From Microglena sp. YARC (Eukaryota > Chlorophyta > Chlorophyceae > Chlamydomonadales > Chlamydomonadaceae), in contig CM039462.1 of NCBI GenBank assembly GCA_022414725.1, forward strand, positions 59,911,029 to 59,975,028: a stretch of DNA of 64,000 nt, given 5' to 3'. The position numbers and the translations under genes were made by a program. The notes under the pieces were generated by a model, which saw nothing but the letters and a program-made list of their open reading frames with translations, made no database searches and had not been told where the DNA came from. Position 1 is the first letter of the stretch; each line of letters starts with the position of its first letter. Shown piece by piece: positions 1 to 9,779 of the stretch.

Positions 1-651
1 GGGGGGGGGGGTATTATAAATTGACGGTTTACATTTGACGGTTTTTTTAATAGGAGTATAAATTGACGTTACACATTTGACGGTTTCCATTTTAATAAAA
101 TCCATTTATGCAAGTGAACGTTTGCACTTAATCATGTTACACTGGTTCATGGTTCATGGTACAATATTAGGGTACACTGTTCTAGGACCTGCAAGGAGTG
201 TACATATAATATTGCAATGATCCCAATATCTTGTTCAGCATAACACTACCGGTACTCATTGAAATAACTAGAATGAGACATTCAATCGTTTCCATTAACT
301 CCTGAAATCATCTCTTGCTCAGTTAATGTCATTAGCATAAGCATAATGTATGTTCGTGTGTTGCTCAGCGATCTAGAAGGGCCAAGGGCACCTCATCCTC
401 ATCACCAGTGTGTCCTAATTCAAACAATTGGAGCAAGGAAGAGTGGTCACAGATGGCCACAGGGTCTGTGCTCCCAAACTCGTTATTTTGGTCGGATGAG
501 GCATCTGAATATGCAGACAGATGCAGGAGGTCCCAGTGATCTCGTACCACTAAAAATTGTAGTGTTTGGCCCACTGAGCAGTGAGATAGGTGCATTCTAG
601 TGATGCACCTAATATCGGCAAAAAAACGATTTGACGGTTTTTTCGTTTCGT
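1..651. other. Non-coding left flank with TTGACGG motifs
   Basis: The window opens in a G tract (1-11). The motif TTGACGG recurs near 23, 36, 77 and again near 630-690, so this is degenerate repeat DNA. A sequence at about 350-380 resembles the 43-bp minisatellite unit that is tandemly repeated near 21.6-22.5 kb. The short open frames here show no family resemblance and overlap on both strands. I see no gene. Confidence 0.5.
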
Positions 652-728
652 AATATACCGTACGCCACGATTTGACGGTTGCTCCCGTCAATTTAAACCG
701 TTAAATTTTGAGAGCAGTACGGTATATT
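652..728. repeat. Short inverted repeat, hairpin-forming
   Basis: Perfect 12-bp arms AATATACCGTAC (652-663) and GTACGGTATATT (717-728) enclose a second inverted pair, TTGACGG (672-678) and CCGTCAA (685-691). It could be the end of a small fold-back element, and it separates the TTGACGG-rich flank from the AT-rich block. Confidence 0.6.
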
Positions 729-1110
729 GAATTCAAATGAATACAATTCAAATAAATTAAGTGCATTTAATTCAAGTCAATACAACACAATTATGATTCT
801 ATCAAATTAATTAAATCAATTTTAATTAATTAATTAATTAATTAATTAATTAATTAATTAATTAATTAATTAATTAATGAACTAATTCATACAATTAAAT
901 TTAATTGATGATTAATTAAATATAATTTAATTAATTAGTTAATTAATCAATTAATTAATAACTGATAATTAATCAAACAATTTAACATAATTTGATTAAT
1001 TCATTTTAATCTTATTATTCATTAATTAATACAATTTATTTATTTAATTAAACAATTATACAATAATAAAATTATACAATTAAATTTGTAATTAAGTACA
1101 GATTATTTAA
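729..1110. repeat. AT-rich low-complexity block built on TTAA/ATTAATTA
   Basis: Almost pure A/T with long runs of ATTAATTA (about 820-880). It ends abruptly where a viral-type reading frame begins, so it probably replaced or interrupted the upstream part of that frame. Confidence 0.7.
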
Positions 1111-1392
1111 AACATTTTCGTTCGGGACGCGCCTCCAGGCGCCCTTTATGCAAATGGGATCTTCGCACAAACCTCCTTTGATAATTCAGTGAATGGAGAG
1201 AGAAATAACTTGCTTTTAGGAGGGGAAACACACAGTATTGTTAAGACAATTACAAGCAATACACTAGGTCACAAACTAATCCCGTCTCTGAAAAATCAAC
1301 AATTAAATACAACAGTCTATGATGCCGCTGGAAATCTGTATATTGGATTCCCAAATTTCATTCTATCAGTTATTATCTACGAAATTATATAA
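1111..1392 (+). pseudogene. C-terminal fragment of a viral protein, possibly major capsid
   Basis: The frame is open from just after a TAA at 1108-1110 to a TAA at 1390-1392, giving about 93 codons with no good start. The fragment contains the stretch ERNNLLLGGE and ends FILSVIIYEII. Its stop overlaps the ATG of the penton-like gene (TAATG), as in compact viral genomes. Polinton-type viruses often keep the double jelly-roll major capsid gene next to the penton gene, which is the only reason to suggest that identity; no diagnostic motif is visible. The 5' part is lost at the AT-rich block. It could equally be another structural protein. Confidence 0.35.
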
Positions 1393-2159
1393 TGGCGCCC
1401 ATTATTGTCAAAACTCAATTACTGTACATCAGCTCACAATACAGAACATCTGGGACCCCGGATAATTTCACAACGAGTCTACCTGCTGGAATCCTACATA
1501 ACGAATTCGGTGGTCGTACTAAAGTAACTGTTACTGATTTAATAATCAATAGATGTTTCTATAGTATTCGGGCGAGTAACAATGACTTCAGTGTTGTTAA
1601 TAATGCGACAAAGACATCCGTTAGAATTCCAGTCGGGAATTATGATCTGGACCAATGGTTAGCAACACTGAACACTTTACTACCAGGCTGGACCATTAGC
1701 CACAATGAAATAAACGGATTATGCACTTTTAACGCTCCTGGCCCAGGATATGGGTTTGAATTCAAAGATAAAAGTTCATATTTATTTGGCTTCTTACCAC
1801 ATGATAAACCAAGTGGAGCACAGATTGTTAGCAGCTTCCCATTGCGTTTGAACTTAGAAAGTTTCCTCACCATACATCATAATTTACCAAAAGTAACTAA
1901 CAGTGCTGTCAACAATTTTCGTCAAACCAATGCACAAGAATCAAATGTATTGCTAAGGGTCCCTGTTAACGTCCCTAGTTTTGCCAACATCATTTATCAA
2001 AATGTGAATGACGATTTTAGCTTCTACACCAGCGCGTCTCACGTGTCAGAACTGGAATTATCAATCAAGGACGAACACAAAGACGAGATAGGACCGTTCC
2101 CCTATGATTGGTCCATAACTTTGAGGATAGATTATGAATCCAAAAACGATCCTATATAA
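1392..2159 (+). CDS. Penton-like minor capsid protein of a Polinton/PLV-type virus
   Basis: The frame is intact, 255 residues, typical of the single jelly-roll minor capsid (penton) proteins of Polintons and polinton-like viruses. The N-terminal pattern (about residues 11-35) of a Y-x-x-S-x-x-R segment followed by GTPDNFTTSLP resembles the conserved start of that family. The rest alternates hydrophobic and polar residues as expected for a beta-rich fold, with no signal peptide or membrane segment. In such virions the protein would occupy the fivefold vertices. The start codon overlaps the stop of the preceding frame, and TTATATA lies directly upstream. A small virion-type gene follows on the same strand after 81 bases. 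The family call rests on pattern memory and context, so a profile search is needed to distinguish penton from another capsid-associated protein. Confidence 0.55.
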   Translation: MAPIIVKTQLLYISSQYRTSGTPDNFTTSLPAGILHNEFGGRTKVTVTDLIINRCFYSIRASNNDFSVVNNATKTSVRIPVGNYDLDQWLATLNTLLPGWTISHNEINGLCTFNAPGPGYGFEFKDKSSYLFGFLPHDKPSGAQIVSSFPLRLNLESFLTIHHNLPKVTNSAVNNFRQTNAQESNVLLRVPVNVPSFANIIYQNVNDDFSFYTSASHVSELELSIKDEHKDEIGPFPYDWSITLRIDYESKNDPI

Positions 2160-2230
2160 TCGATTTTATCAATTTTGAAAAACCTAAACGATAAAATTAC
2201 CTTACTTGCACTGAAATAAATATCCAGGGC

Positions 2231-2240
2231 TATATATAAT
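2231..2240 (+). promoter_or_regulatory. TATA-rich element abutting a viral start codon
   Basis: TATATATAAT lies directly against the ATG at 2241. Similar A/T-only runs precede the starts at 1392, 5256 (minus strand), 40028 and 40878, which suggests a shared viral promoter with a very short leader. Confidence 0.4.
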
Positions 2241-2540
2241 ATGGGCCTTTTTGATTCAATCAAATCTGGAGTTGGACGCGCAATTGGTTCCTTTGGTTCC
2301 GCAGTGAGAAGGGTAGCCGATTTTGGGGGGAATATCGTACGGAAGGTGGGACAGTTCTCTATACCGGTGTCTAACGCCGCAGCTGGGATAGCGGATATGC
2401 TCGGGCAAAGTGCCGTGGCGGATGGGATCAGAAGTGTAGGGTCTGCGTTAAATGGCTTCTCACCGGAAGCAGAGAAAATCCTGTCTAAGGCTAGCGGGAT
2501 CGGGAGAGTAGCACAGGGCATAGGCAAAGTCATGATGTAA
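2241..2540 (+). CDS. Small amphipathic virion-type protein (pVI/membrane-active-like)
   Basis: An intact frame of 99 residues starting MGLFDSIKSG. It is rich in Gly, Ala, Ser and Val with regularly spaced Lys and Arg, and has two likely amphipathic helices (about residues 3-40 and 45-95). It has no Cys and no clear membrane anchor. Position after the penton-like gene, size and composition resemble the small core or membrane-lytic proteins (pVI/pX type) of adenovirus-like and Polinton-like viruses. That role is inferred from context only. The Gly at position 2 might allow N-myristoylation. Codons are richer in G and C than in the AT-rich polymerase gene. Confidence 0.4.
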   Translation: MGLFDSIKSGVGRAIGSFGSAVRRVADFGGNIVRKVGQFSIPVSNAAAGIADMLGQSAVADGIRSVGSALNGFSPEAEKILSKASGIGRVAQGIGKVMM

Positions 2541-2779
2541 TTATAGCGGCGTTCCGCTAACCAACAGTCATTCGCTTCGCTCATGACTTCCTCTTGACTT
2601 CCTCCATTCCTCCTCCTGCGAGTAGCGGGGGCGGAACGGTAACCGGTCTATCAGTCGCATCCTGCGCGGAGAGTAGAAAGGTGTAACAAAGTGTAATGAT
2701 ACGTAAATTGTCGTATTTTGTCGTATTTTGATTCGGCTGGAATTCTAGGGGGGGGGGCAAGGCCCATACTGTGGGCGCT

Positions 2780-2824
<45 letters not shown>

Positions 2825-4104
2825 AAACGTTGTACTGGGCCTGCCGACGACTTCTATTTTTCTTATCCATTCGTGTAACCTCCCGTCATGCAGTGATGGT
2901 CGCGTCAGCTCCCGAATCTTAGGCGAATTGTTGATCAAAAATCACGGTACTGCACCCGCCCACGGTACAAGCCGCCCACGGTACTACCACGATATTGCAC
3001 GGGGAAATCTATCGGACATCCCCCGAGATATAATTCGTGCGGAGGGACTATCGGAAAGACCCCTACTGGTTTTTGGGGTAAAATGAAGTTATCGAAAAAG
3101 ACCCGAAGACCGGCATGCTCCATAGGTAGGTATCGTGCTATGTGGCGAACTATATACTGATATCGTTCCGAAACAAGTTCTATGCAGCGTCGCATGCGAC
3201 GCTAAAAATTGGCGGAGAGTGTTCGCGACGGAGCGACAGGTGGCAACGGAAGCGAGTTAGTTACGAGGCCGTTGGCTGACGTGTCAGGCTTCGTCTCGGT
3301 CAAACGGTCGGGCGGGCGCGCACACAGACGGACAAATGGGTAACCCTGGGGGCTCCCGCCCCCTTGAAGAGGGGTCTCCGCAAAAAACAGAAAAGCAGAT
3401 CAACTCGAAGCAATATCGTAGCTGGAGTCCTCCAGAAGTACCCTTAGTTTGCATACGTCTCAGCGCTAGGGGTGCTAATATTTATATCTAGCATCTGAGC
3501 CCGTCGTACCGACGGGAAGCCCCCCCCCCCCCCCCCCCCCGAACCTCGGACGACGATGGACGGAGCAGGTGTTCCGAGAGGAACGACAGGTCAGCTTTAT
3601 TCATCACAAGTCATGAAGCTCGTTCCCGTGGCGCCCGGGAAATGGTGAGCATCCCTAGAGGAGGAAAAAAAGGGAAAGTCCGTGCCATCCGCGGAAGTGT
3701 AAAAAAAAGAGGATATAGCGGTACCACGACAGCCCCCAAATCTCAGCCAAACCCCCCTTTTCACAAAATTCCAAAAATATCTTCCCGATTCCTTTTCCGA
3801 TTCATTTTTCCCGATTAATTTTCTTACATTTATCAAAATTACAAAAATATCTTCCCGATTCCTTTTCCGATTCATTTTTTTCGATTCAAATTCAAGGCAT
3901 TCAAGGCAGTCAAGGCAGTCCACTCAAATCTATGCCATTCCACCCTTTCCAGACAGATCTATTCAGACGTTCAAATCTACCCGGACAGTCAAGACATTCA
4001 CGATACCCCATATCAACTTCAAAATAGGTGATATAGCGATCAAAATCTCACCAAATTCCACAAATCTACCACGACAGGCAGGACATTCAAGACAGTCAAG
4101 ACAG
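2541..4104. other. Inter-gene region of the viral piece with G and C tracts
   Basis: No convincing gene. It contains a G44 tract (2780-2823) and a C21 tract (3520-3540). A 43-base direct repeat reading CAAAAATATCTTCCCGATTC onward occurs at about 3769 and 3841. Short CAAGGCAGT/CAAGACAGT-type repeats occur at about 3893-3925 and 4078-4115. The short frames crossing it overlap on both strands and are low complexity. Polinton-type elements would be expected to carry ATPase and protease genes somewhere; neither is visible here. Confidence 0.5.
2780..2823. repeat. G44 homopolymer
   Basis: Uninterrupted run of 44 G, preceded by a shorter G run at 2748-2757. The exact length is unreliable in any assembly. 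Confidence 0.9.
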
Positions 4105-5256
4105 TCAAGGCAGTCGCCTGATTCGCCTGATCCGCGTAGATTTTCTAGATCCGACTGTATCTTTTATAACTTCGATAGCTTCGATAGCCCCATTCGTAGT
4201 TGAAACAGCTTTACTTCTAAGCAACTTGTCTATATGCTTTTGCTTATTCTCAACCTTGGTCTTCTCTTTCGAATTATTCCCAATTCTTTCTGTAACTTTG
4301 CCTTTGACAATTAGCAATTCACTAGGTCTGTATTTCCTTTTAACCGGTTCACCCTTTTCATTTTCCAATATAAATCTATATCCTTCTTGTCTCACAACAG
4401 TGTAAAGATCTAAAGTAAATCTTGCTTTTTCCTTCTCAAAGATTCCTTTTCCAACCATGGCTCTTACAATATCACCAGCTTTAATGGTTATACTCTCATT
4501 CACAGCTTGGTTGTATTTCTTTTGATTTTCATGCAAGGCTTTAGCAAAATCTGTATCATCAAACACTTCGTTTGGGGTGTGGCCTTTTAATCCACTATTT
4601 GGTGAATCATTATAGAGTTCAATGATTTCATGTAGAAAGTTAGTCCACTTGGTCGTATCATATGTAAGCATATATTTTTGGACAAGGTCCTTTAGAGTTC
4701 TGATACATCGATCCACTATTCCAAGCTTACTTCCGGCCTTCGAAATATGATCATCTTTGGCAACGTCTGTATAAACATTGATAAAGTTACTATCATTATA
4801 TCTAATAAACTCCTTGTTATTAAAAAAGTTATCCCCAGCAACTGAGTTGATTTCATCTCCACCTTTAACAAGCTCTATTAAAAAATCCTCATAAACTTTC
4901 ATAACATCCTTCATACTACCAGTTATTAGAGTATAAGCACAAGCTTTTCTGCTGAGAATATCTACAGCAATAAAAAATTGTGTGATTCCTTTAATTTTTG
5001 TCTTGTATTTGGGTAAAAGTACAACATCTATCTGAAATGAATGGGGTGCTGCTGTTATTTTAAACTTGTAATCATTCTTGGGTTTACAGTATATTTGCTT
5101 TATTTCTTTAGGATAAAAATAGTCACTGATATTTTTTCTTGTTATTGTATCATAACCTTCATTATGCAGCTTTTCATATAGCTTTGATTTGCTTAGTAGC
5201 TTTAAATTAGGATTATTCTTAAAAATTAAATCTAAATCTTGATTGGATTTGGACAT
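4105..5256 (-). CDS. Retroviral-type (rve) integrase of the Polinton family
   Basis: An intact frame of 383 residues. After an N-terminal helical region comes an RNase H-fold integrase core. The first catalytic Asp is in FQIDVVLLP (about residue 76). The second is in VAGDNFFNN (about 142), and 39 residues later comes GIVDRCIRTLK (about 182), where the family usually has Glu. The core is followed by a region rich in Lys and Arg with a chromo/SH3-like KYRPSELLIV segment (about 305-315) and a very basic tail ending RKSTRIRRIRRLP. The enzyme would cut and join viral DNA ends to host DNA in the nucleus. It lies 45 bp from the polymerase frame on the same strand, as is common in Polintons. The Asp at the third position could be a tolerated family variant or a loss of activity. 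Confidence 0.8.
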   Translation of the reverse strand: MSKSNQDLDLIFKNNPNLKLLSKSKLYEKLHNEGYDTITRKNISDYFYPKEIKQIYCKPKNDYKFKITAAPHSFQIDVVLLPKYKTKIKGITQFFIAVDILSRKACAYTLITGSMKDVMKVYEDFLIELVKGGDEINSVAGDNFFNNKEFIRYNDSNFINVYTDVAKDDHISKAGSKLGIVDRCIRTLKDLVQKYMLTYDTTKWTNFLHEIIELYNDSPNSGLKGHTPNEVFDDTDFAKALHENQKKYNQAVNESITIKAGDIVRAMVGKGIFEKEKARFTLDLYTVVRQEGYRFILENEKGEPVKRKYRPSELLIVKGKVTERIGNNSKEKTKVENKQKHIDKLLRSKAVSTTNGAIEAIEVIKDTVGSRKSTRIRRIRRLP

Positions 5257-5280
5257 TATTATATTATTATTATATTAATA
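5257..5280 (-). promoter_or_regulatory. A/T-only element upstream of the integrase start
   Basis: Read on the minus strand, an unbroken run of TAATATAATAATA-type sequence reaches the ATG at 5256. It resembles the runs in front of the other viral frames and is the probable promoter. Confidence 0.4.
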
Positions 5281-5301
5281 TTACACGAATAACAAGATAA
5301 T

Positions 5302-8300
5302 TTACTTAATTTTCCTCAGTTCTTTATGTCCCAAAGCAATAGTTGAAATACCATCATCCATAATCCAACGTTTATTATCAAAGGCATTTAGTGTTACCTT
5401 GTCAATCTGAGATGTAGTATACAGCTGCTGCTTAAATGATCGAATAGCATATTGAGTTGTTCTCATAATTTTTTGAGTATCCAGGACCTTTTTATAATCA
5501 GACAAGTGTACTCGATTTTTGATGATACATGAAGCCGATCCTTTTGATTTTTTAGTCTCTTTAAATTCAGCCAGATCTTTGCTGTATGTCTTCATTGCAT
5601 TCATCTTGGGTTTTAGTCCAACGAATTCTGAAATGATACATCCGGATACTTCATCCTTGAATAACCCAATATCATTTTGTGGGTGATACAAAGGATGTTC
5701 CATTGGATAGCCGCTAGTATCAAGCTTATCTGCAAATGACTTCATATCCTCAAAAATATCATCTGTCTTGATATGATAGCACAGTGAATCTGTGTCTGTG
5801 AAGCATAGTCTTACATTTTCAGGATTGAATTTCTTCAGCATGGTATTGTAGTGGAAATCATACATCAGTGTCTTAGAAATATCTAGGATGGCTGCCCCAC
5901 AATAAATGGGATTATTCATGGTGATTTGATTTTTAAATTTATGCAATACACACATGTTTTCATTAAATATTGTGATATTTTCAAGATATACATTTGATAA
6001 TTTTCTAATGAGTTTCCTTCCATGACCCATGGTATTGTCCCTGTTTATATATTCATCTGGGAATGATGTTACCAATTCGAGTGATTTTCGCTTTCTAACA
6101 TTTTCCATCGTCTTGCCAAACACTTAATTATTTGCAAGCTTGAAAAAATCGGTCAAGCAGTCATTTTTCGAGAGCTTTGCCAATCTCCTTTCTTCTGTAT
6201 TTAAATCAATGTATTCTCTGAGATATGGTGACTGCTTGAATTTAATCACCCTATGTACACGCATCACTATTAGACCATGTGCCATTGCCTGCTGAATCAT
6301 ACTGATATGAGCAACATACTCTTTTTTATGATGTAAATTCGGGACTAGCTTTGTTGAATTCATAAAAGTTCCTTTATTTTTTTCTTAAACACTCATATTG
6401 AATGGACTTGTTTCATCGATTGTGACCTCCCTTGTTTCGGGCAGCATTGGTTAATCGTTGTGCAAATCGTGCAAATGTTCAGGATATTCAACATCAACCA
6501 TAATTTCATATCCAACATCGCCTTCAGGATCCCAATTCTTGATAAGATCTGTAGTGATTGTTATTGGATCAACCCATTCGAAATCTGATATCGGAAGCGG
6601 TTTTCTCATTGCCCATCCATTTAAATTAGTAGCATCTAAATATGATATATATGAGCTATCTTCATCTTCATCATAATCATCACCCATATACATATTGTTT
6701 GCTTTGGCATATCGATTTGAAATCATGCTAATCCCACCTCGAGTTCCTTTTTCAAACATCAGCACCATGTCATAATCTGTCAGTAATTCAAATTTTACTC
6801 CTGATTTTTTCATCATTGCATCCCAAAACATACCAGGAGCGGTATAATAGTGAGCAGGATCAAGACCATAATTTACCATACAAGAATCTCCAAAATATTC
6901 GAAAATATCGGCTAATAATACAATATCAGTATTCAGATAAAGCATCATATAATCTTCAAACGATTTACAATTAAATTCCTTGTATGTCATTTTTGCATAC
7001 TCGTAATCTTTATCTGAAATATTTGAATCAGTTAATTTTGAATAGAATGATTCGATCGGTGGAAGTCCATCATATTCATCTTTATCTGGGCCGCTATACC
7101 ATTCATATGGGAAAACTCCTTTTCTTATGAGTAAATCATGCTTATCTCCAAATACATTTTTCATATATTTGAATTCGATTTTAGACTTTTTCATTGATTC
7201 AACTAATTTTTCAATTGAACTCGGCATAAACTGAATCGAGTCCTTAAAAGTCAATATAAATTCGTCATCTTTTACCTTGCCCTTGACTTGAATTGATAAA
7301 TATTGTTCGGTATTCAACATAATAGGTGTGATTTCGATATAATCTTGTTGTGCTAAAGCTGAAATAGTATTTATGATCTCTTTAAAATCATATTTTTTAC
7401 CATTATGGAAAAACACATCTAAACTTTGTCGATCATTTCTACAAATCAAATTGCAAGAATTGCATGCCGCTCCTCGATAATTACCAGTGAAATGACAATG
7501 ATCTGCACACTTTGTATTTTCGATTGTAGCACCTTTTAACTCTTTATCACATTTATAACATGTTGATGCATGCTTATGAATAATTTCCTCTTCGCCTTTC
7601 CAAACCAAAGGCTTATATGTATCACTATCAGGATCACACGAGTCTTTGTTATCCTTGTAAAATATTTTGTCCTCTTTAATCATATCCTTGATCAGTTCAG
7701 TTGAAGTTCGCGTGATCTTCTTTTTATGAGTCTTATTTAATCTATCAATCATGATGTAACCCATAGAGCTGCATTCATGCTTTTGTATTTTTATTGTTTT
7801 TAAATCATCATTAACTTTATTTTCAATGTTTTTAAGAAAGCACTCCATGTCTGCATAAATTATCTTGTTTTTGAAAATAGTATTATTTTGATTTTTAAAT
7901 TCGAGATATGAACCCTTTTTGGGTAAAGTTACTCTTGCCATTTTATGCTCTCCACATCCGACTAGATTGTGATTATCGAAAGCACTCTGACAGCTAAATG
8001 TTGAGCAACATCGTAAACAAACATATGATTTACCTTCGTATTTGCTAATCTGATTTGATAATAATGCAGAAGCACTTCTAGCCCACGTATAATGCATTTT
8101 ATTATTTGATTTATCTTTAATTAGCAATAAAATGACATCATAATAATCTTTATTAAATTTACAAAGATGGTATGGACAAATAGGCCCATAACCACTCTTG
8201 TTTTTATTATCTTTTTCTGTGCTACCGCTGATAATCAAGACACTAAAGTTGATTTTATTTGATTCACCCCATTTATCAATATCCTTTTTATCTGGTGGTC

Positions 8301-8721
8301 CTAATTTAAGACCATTTGGTATATTAACATATTGCAGGAATTTTTTGGCAATTGAATCTCGATTTAAAACATATTCTTTAGATTCTGCAGAATAATTTTT
8401 ATCTTGAAAATATAAGGCATATCCTAGACAGTATTGAAAACAATTTTCATCATTTTTATTTTGTACATTAATTATTTTATTTAATGCATTATTAATCTTG
8501 ATTGGCGTTGGAATAAAAGATCCACCCTTTAATGGCAGATGTGTTGTAATATTGAGACTGAATCCTACATATCCAATCAGCTTTCCATAAAAATCATTTT
8601 GCTCATCTATTCTAAAAACTATTTGTTTTAATATATCATCAATCATTTTTACTCGTCCTTTTGATAGGTGATTTAATGGAAAATATTCACTATTAAGATA
8701 ATTTATTTTAAATTGATTCAT
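5302..8721 (-). pseudogene. Protein-primed family B DNA polymerase (pPolB), three in-frame TAA codons
   Basis: A single reading frame of about 1,140 codons spans the whole polymerase, the usual Polinton pPolB length, but TAA codons stand at 6451-6453, 6385-6387 and 6124-6126. In order it shows a Polinton-type N-terminal region; a Cys/His cluster (CLRCCSTF...); Exo I DMECFL; an HNH/endonuclease VII-like CADHCHFTGNYRGAACNSCN insert; Exo II HNGKKYDF; Exo III YLNTDIVLLAD; polymerase motif A YLDATNLNGWAM; motif B remnant VFGKTMEN; and motif C FTDTDSL with the downstream KMNAMKTY. The C-terminus DDGISTIALGH is also typical. Two stops replace residues normally conserved in the family (the residue after LHND, and the residue before VFGKT). 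No frameshift is needed. In a functional copy the enzyme would copy the linear genome from a protein primer. Stop-codon reassignment is unlikely because the replaced residues differ. Confidence 0.85.
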
Positions 8722-8905
8722 TAAAAGTCCATCTAATGATACAGCACATGCGGATATCTGAAATTTTTTATAGCCTTTTTAAGGTGATGATAACGCCTGG
8801 TGGGGCGGGGTGTTAAGGGAGCCCGTCGTACGCGGGTAGGGAGCGGTCTCCTACCTCAACTGGACAAGCTACCATCGCGGTTGACGACGACCTGCAACGC
8901 CAAGA
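8722..8905. other. Short non-coding stretch 5' of the polymerase frame
   Basis: AT-rich next to the polymerase start, then abruptly G/C-rich from about 8790. CCCGTCGTAC at about 8822 also occurs near 3500. No gene seen. Confidence 0.4.
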
Positions 8906-8907
8906 GC

Positions 8908-8979
8908 GACCAAAGGGGGAGTCGAACCCCCGACTCTTCGTTCCTTAGCAATCTGGTCTACCACTAGACCATTGTAATC
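8908..8979 (-). tRNA. tRNA-like sequence, anticodon stem not paired (probable pseudo-tRNA)
   Basis: On the minus strand 72 bases fit tRNA spacing. The acceptor GATTACA/TTTGGTC has six of seven pairs counting G-U, the D arm is GGTC-TAGTGGTA-GACC, and the T arm is a perfect GGGGG-TTCGACT-CCCCC with the invariant TTC-A loop. The anticodon stem (GATTG versus ACGAA) does not pair; by position the loop CTAAGGA would read AAG. No CCA is encoded directly. It may be a decayed tRNA or a tRNA-derived repeat left next to the viral polymerase. An extended alternative acceptor (8906-8981, GCGATTA/TGGTCGC) pairs fully but adds two bases. Confidence 0.45.
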
Positions 8980-9097
8980 GCTAAAGAGGCTTAAATGATT
9001 GTTTAAAGTTCAGGTCAACTGAGCCCAGGACCCTGTTGCTTCTCTTGCTATCCAGGCTGGGTAGGTCAGTTGAACCCGTTCAGGTTCACATGTAGTG

Positions 9098-9468
9098 CTA
9101 TGACATACACGTGCCTTTTTTAATAACATCAGATGCATCATCATGTTTAGCACGAGTCTTTACATTATTAAAAATATTTCCTACATACTTTGATACTACA
9201 TTTCCCACATTATTTTGTATTCTTTTTTCTATAGCTGTTTTTTTAGCATTTTCTTTTCTTATACTCAATTTATCGCTACATCTAATATCATCCAATGTAG
9301 AATAGAGATGATATTCATTTCATAACCATTATTAGCAAGCCATTTCTTGGTAATCCTTTGTGGTAAAAATCCTGGGTTTGCTTTGTTGGTATAATTCCTT
9401 AGAGATTTTTCAATGAAACTTCCATAATTGCTTTTATTTTCAGAATTCATTGTATATAATACAGACAT
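9098..9468 (-). pseudogene. Unrecognised viral-side protein, frame-broken
   Basis: Two minus-strand frames (9265-9468 and 9098-9295) overlap by about 30 bases and look like one AT-rich gene broken by a one-base shift near 9290. The first part contains KKWLANNGYEMN, the second a Lys/Asn-rich helical segment ending VIKKGTC. Composition matches the neighbouring polymerase gene and differs from the G/C-rich flank, so it probably belongs to the viral piece. I do not recognise a family; no catalytic motif is evident. A small viral accessory or endonuclease-like protein is possible but unsupported. Confidence 0.35.
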
Positions 9469-9581
9469 TCTAATTGTGTTGTTTTAATTAAAGATTTTAT
9501 TAAGATTATTCTGAAGTACTTTTATTTTCTTAAATGCTTTCAATTTTTAATTTAAATAAATTAATTCTTCCAAATCTTTGA

Positions 9582-9779
9582 TCATTTTATTTTTTCATCT
9601 CTCTTTTTCTGATTATAAATTCTCGCTTTTTCTTTTTTCTTTTCACGAAATTCAGGATCATTTTGATATCGAACCATGCTATAATTTTTCATTTTATTGC
9701 GAAATTCCTCATCATTCTCATAACGCTTTTTCTGACATGTTTTTATATTTTCTCTATATTTTATGTCGAGTTCAGGATT
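9582..9779 (-). CDS. Basic repeat protein fragment with (Y)x-N-D-x-E-F-R units
   Basis: A minus-strand frame of 65 codons ending at TGA 9582-9584, with no start before it runs into retroelement-like DNA at about 9780. It contains two copies of a charged unit: RYENDEEFRNK and RYQNDPEFREK, separated by about 20 residues, within a Lys/Arg-rich helix. Units of this kind (basic helix with D-x-E-F-R) occur in proteins of large DNA viruses and PLVs and are thought to bind DNA; I recall the pattern but cannot verify it here. The N-terminal part is cut off, which marks the right edge of viral piece 1. It was assigned from direct reading of the minus strand. Confidence 0.45.
   Translation of the reverse strand, partial: NPELDIKYRENIKTCQKKRYENDEEFRNKMKNYSMVRYQNDPEFREKKKEKARIYNQKKRDEKIK

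Noticed and set aside
2651..3086. Frames running through the G44 tract
   Set aside because: They consist mostly of poly-Gly or poly-Pro from the homopolymer.
3597..3923. Minus-strand frame of 108 codons beside the integrase
   Set aside because: It is built from a 43-base direct repeat and CAAGGCAGT repeats; no domain, poor start context.
5302..8721. TAA read as a sense codon in the polymerase
   Set aside because: The two assignable sites would need different residues (typically Tyr and Ser), and other genes in the window use TAA as an end codon.
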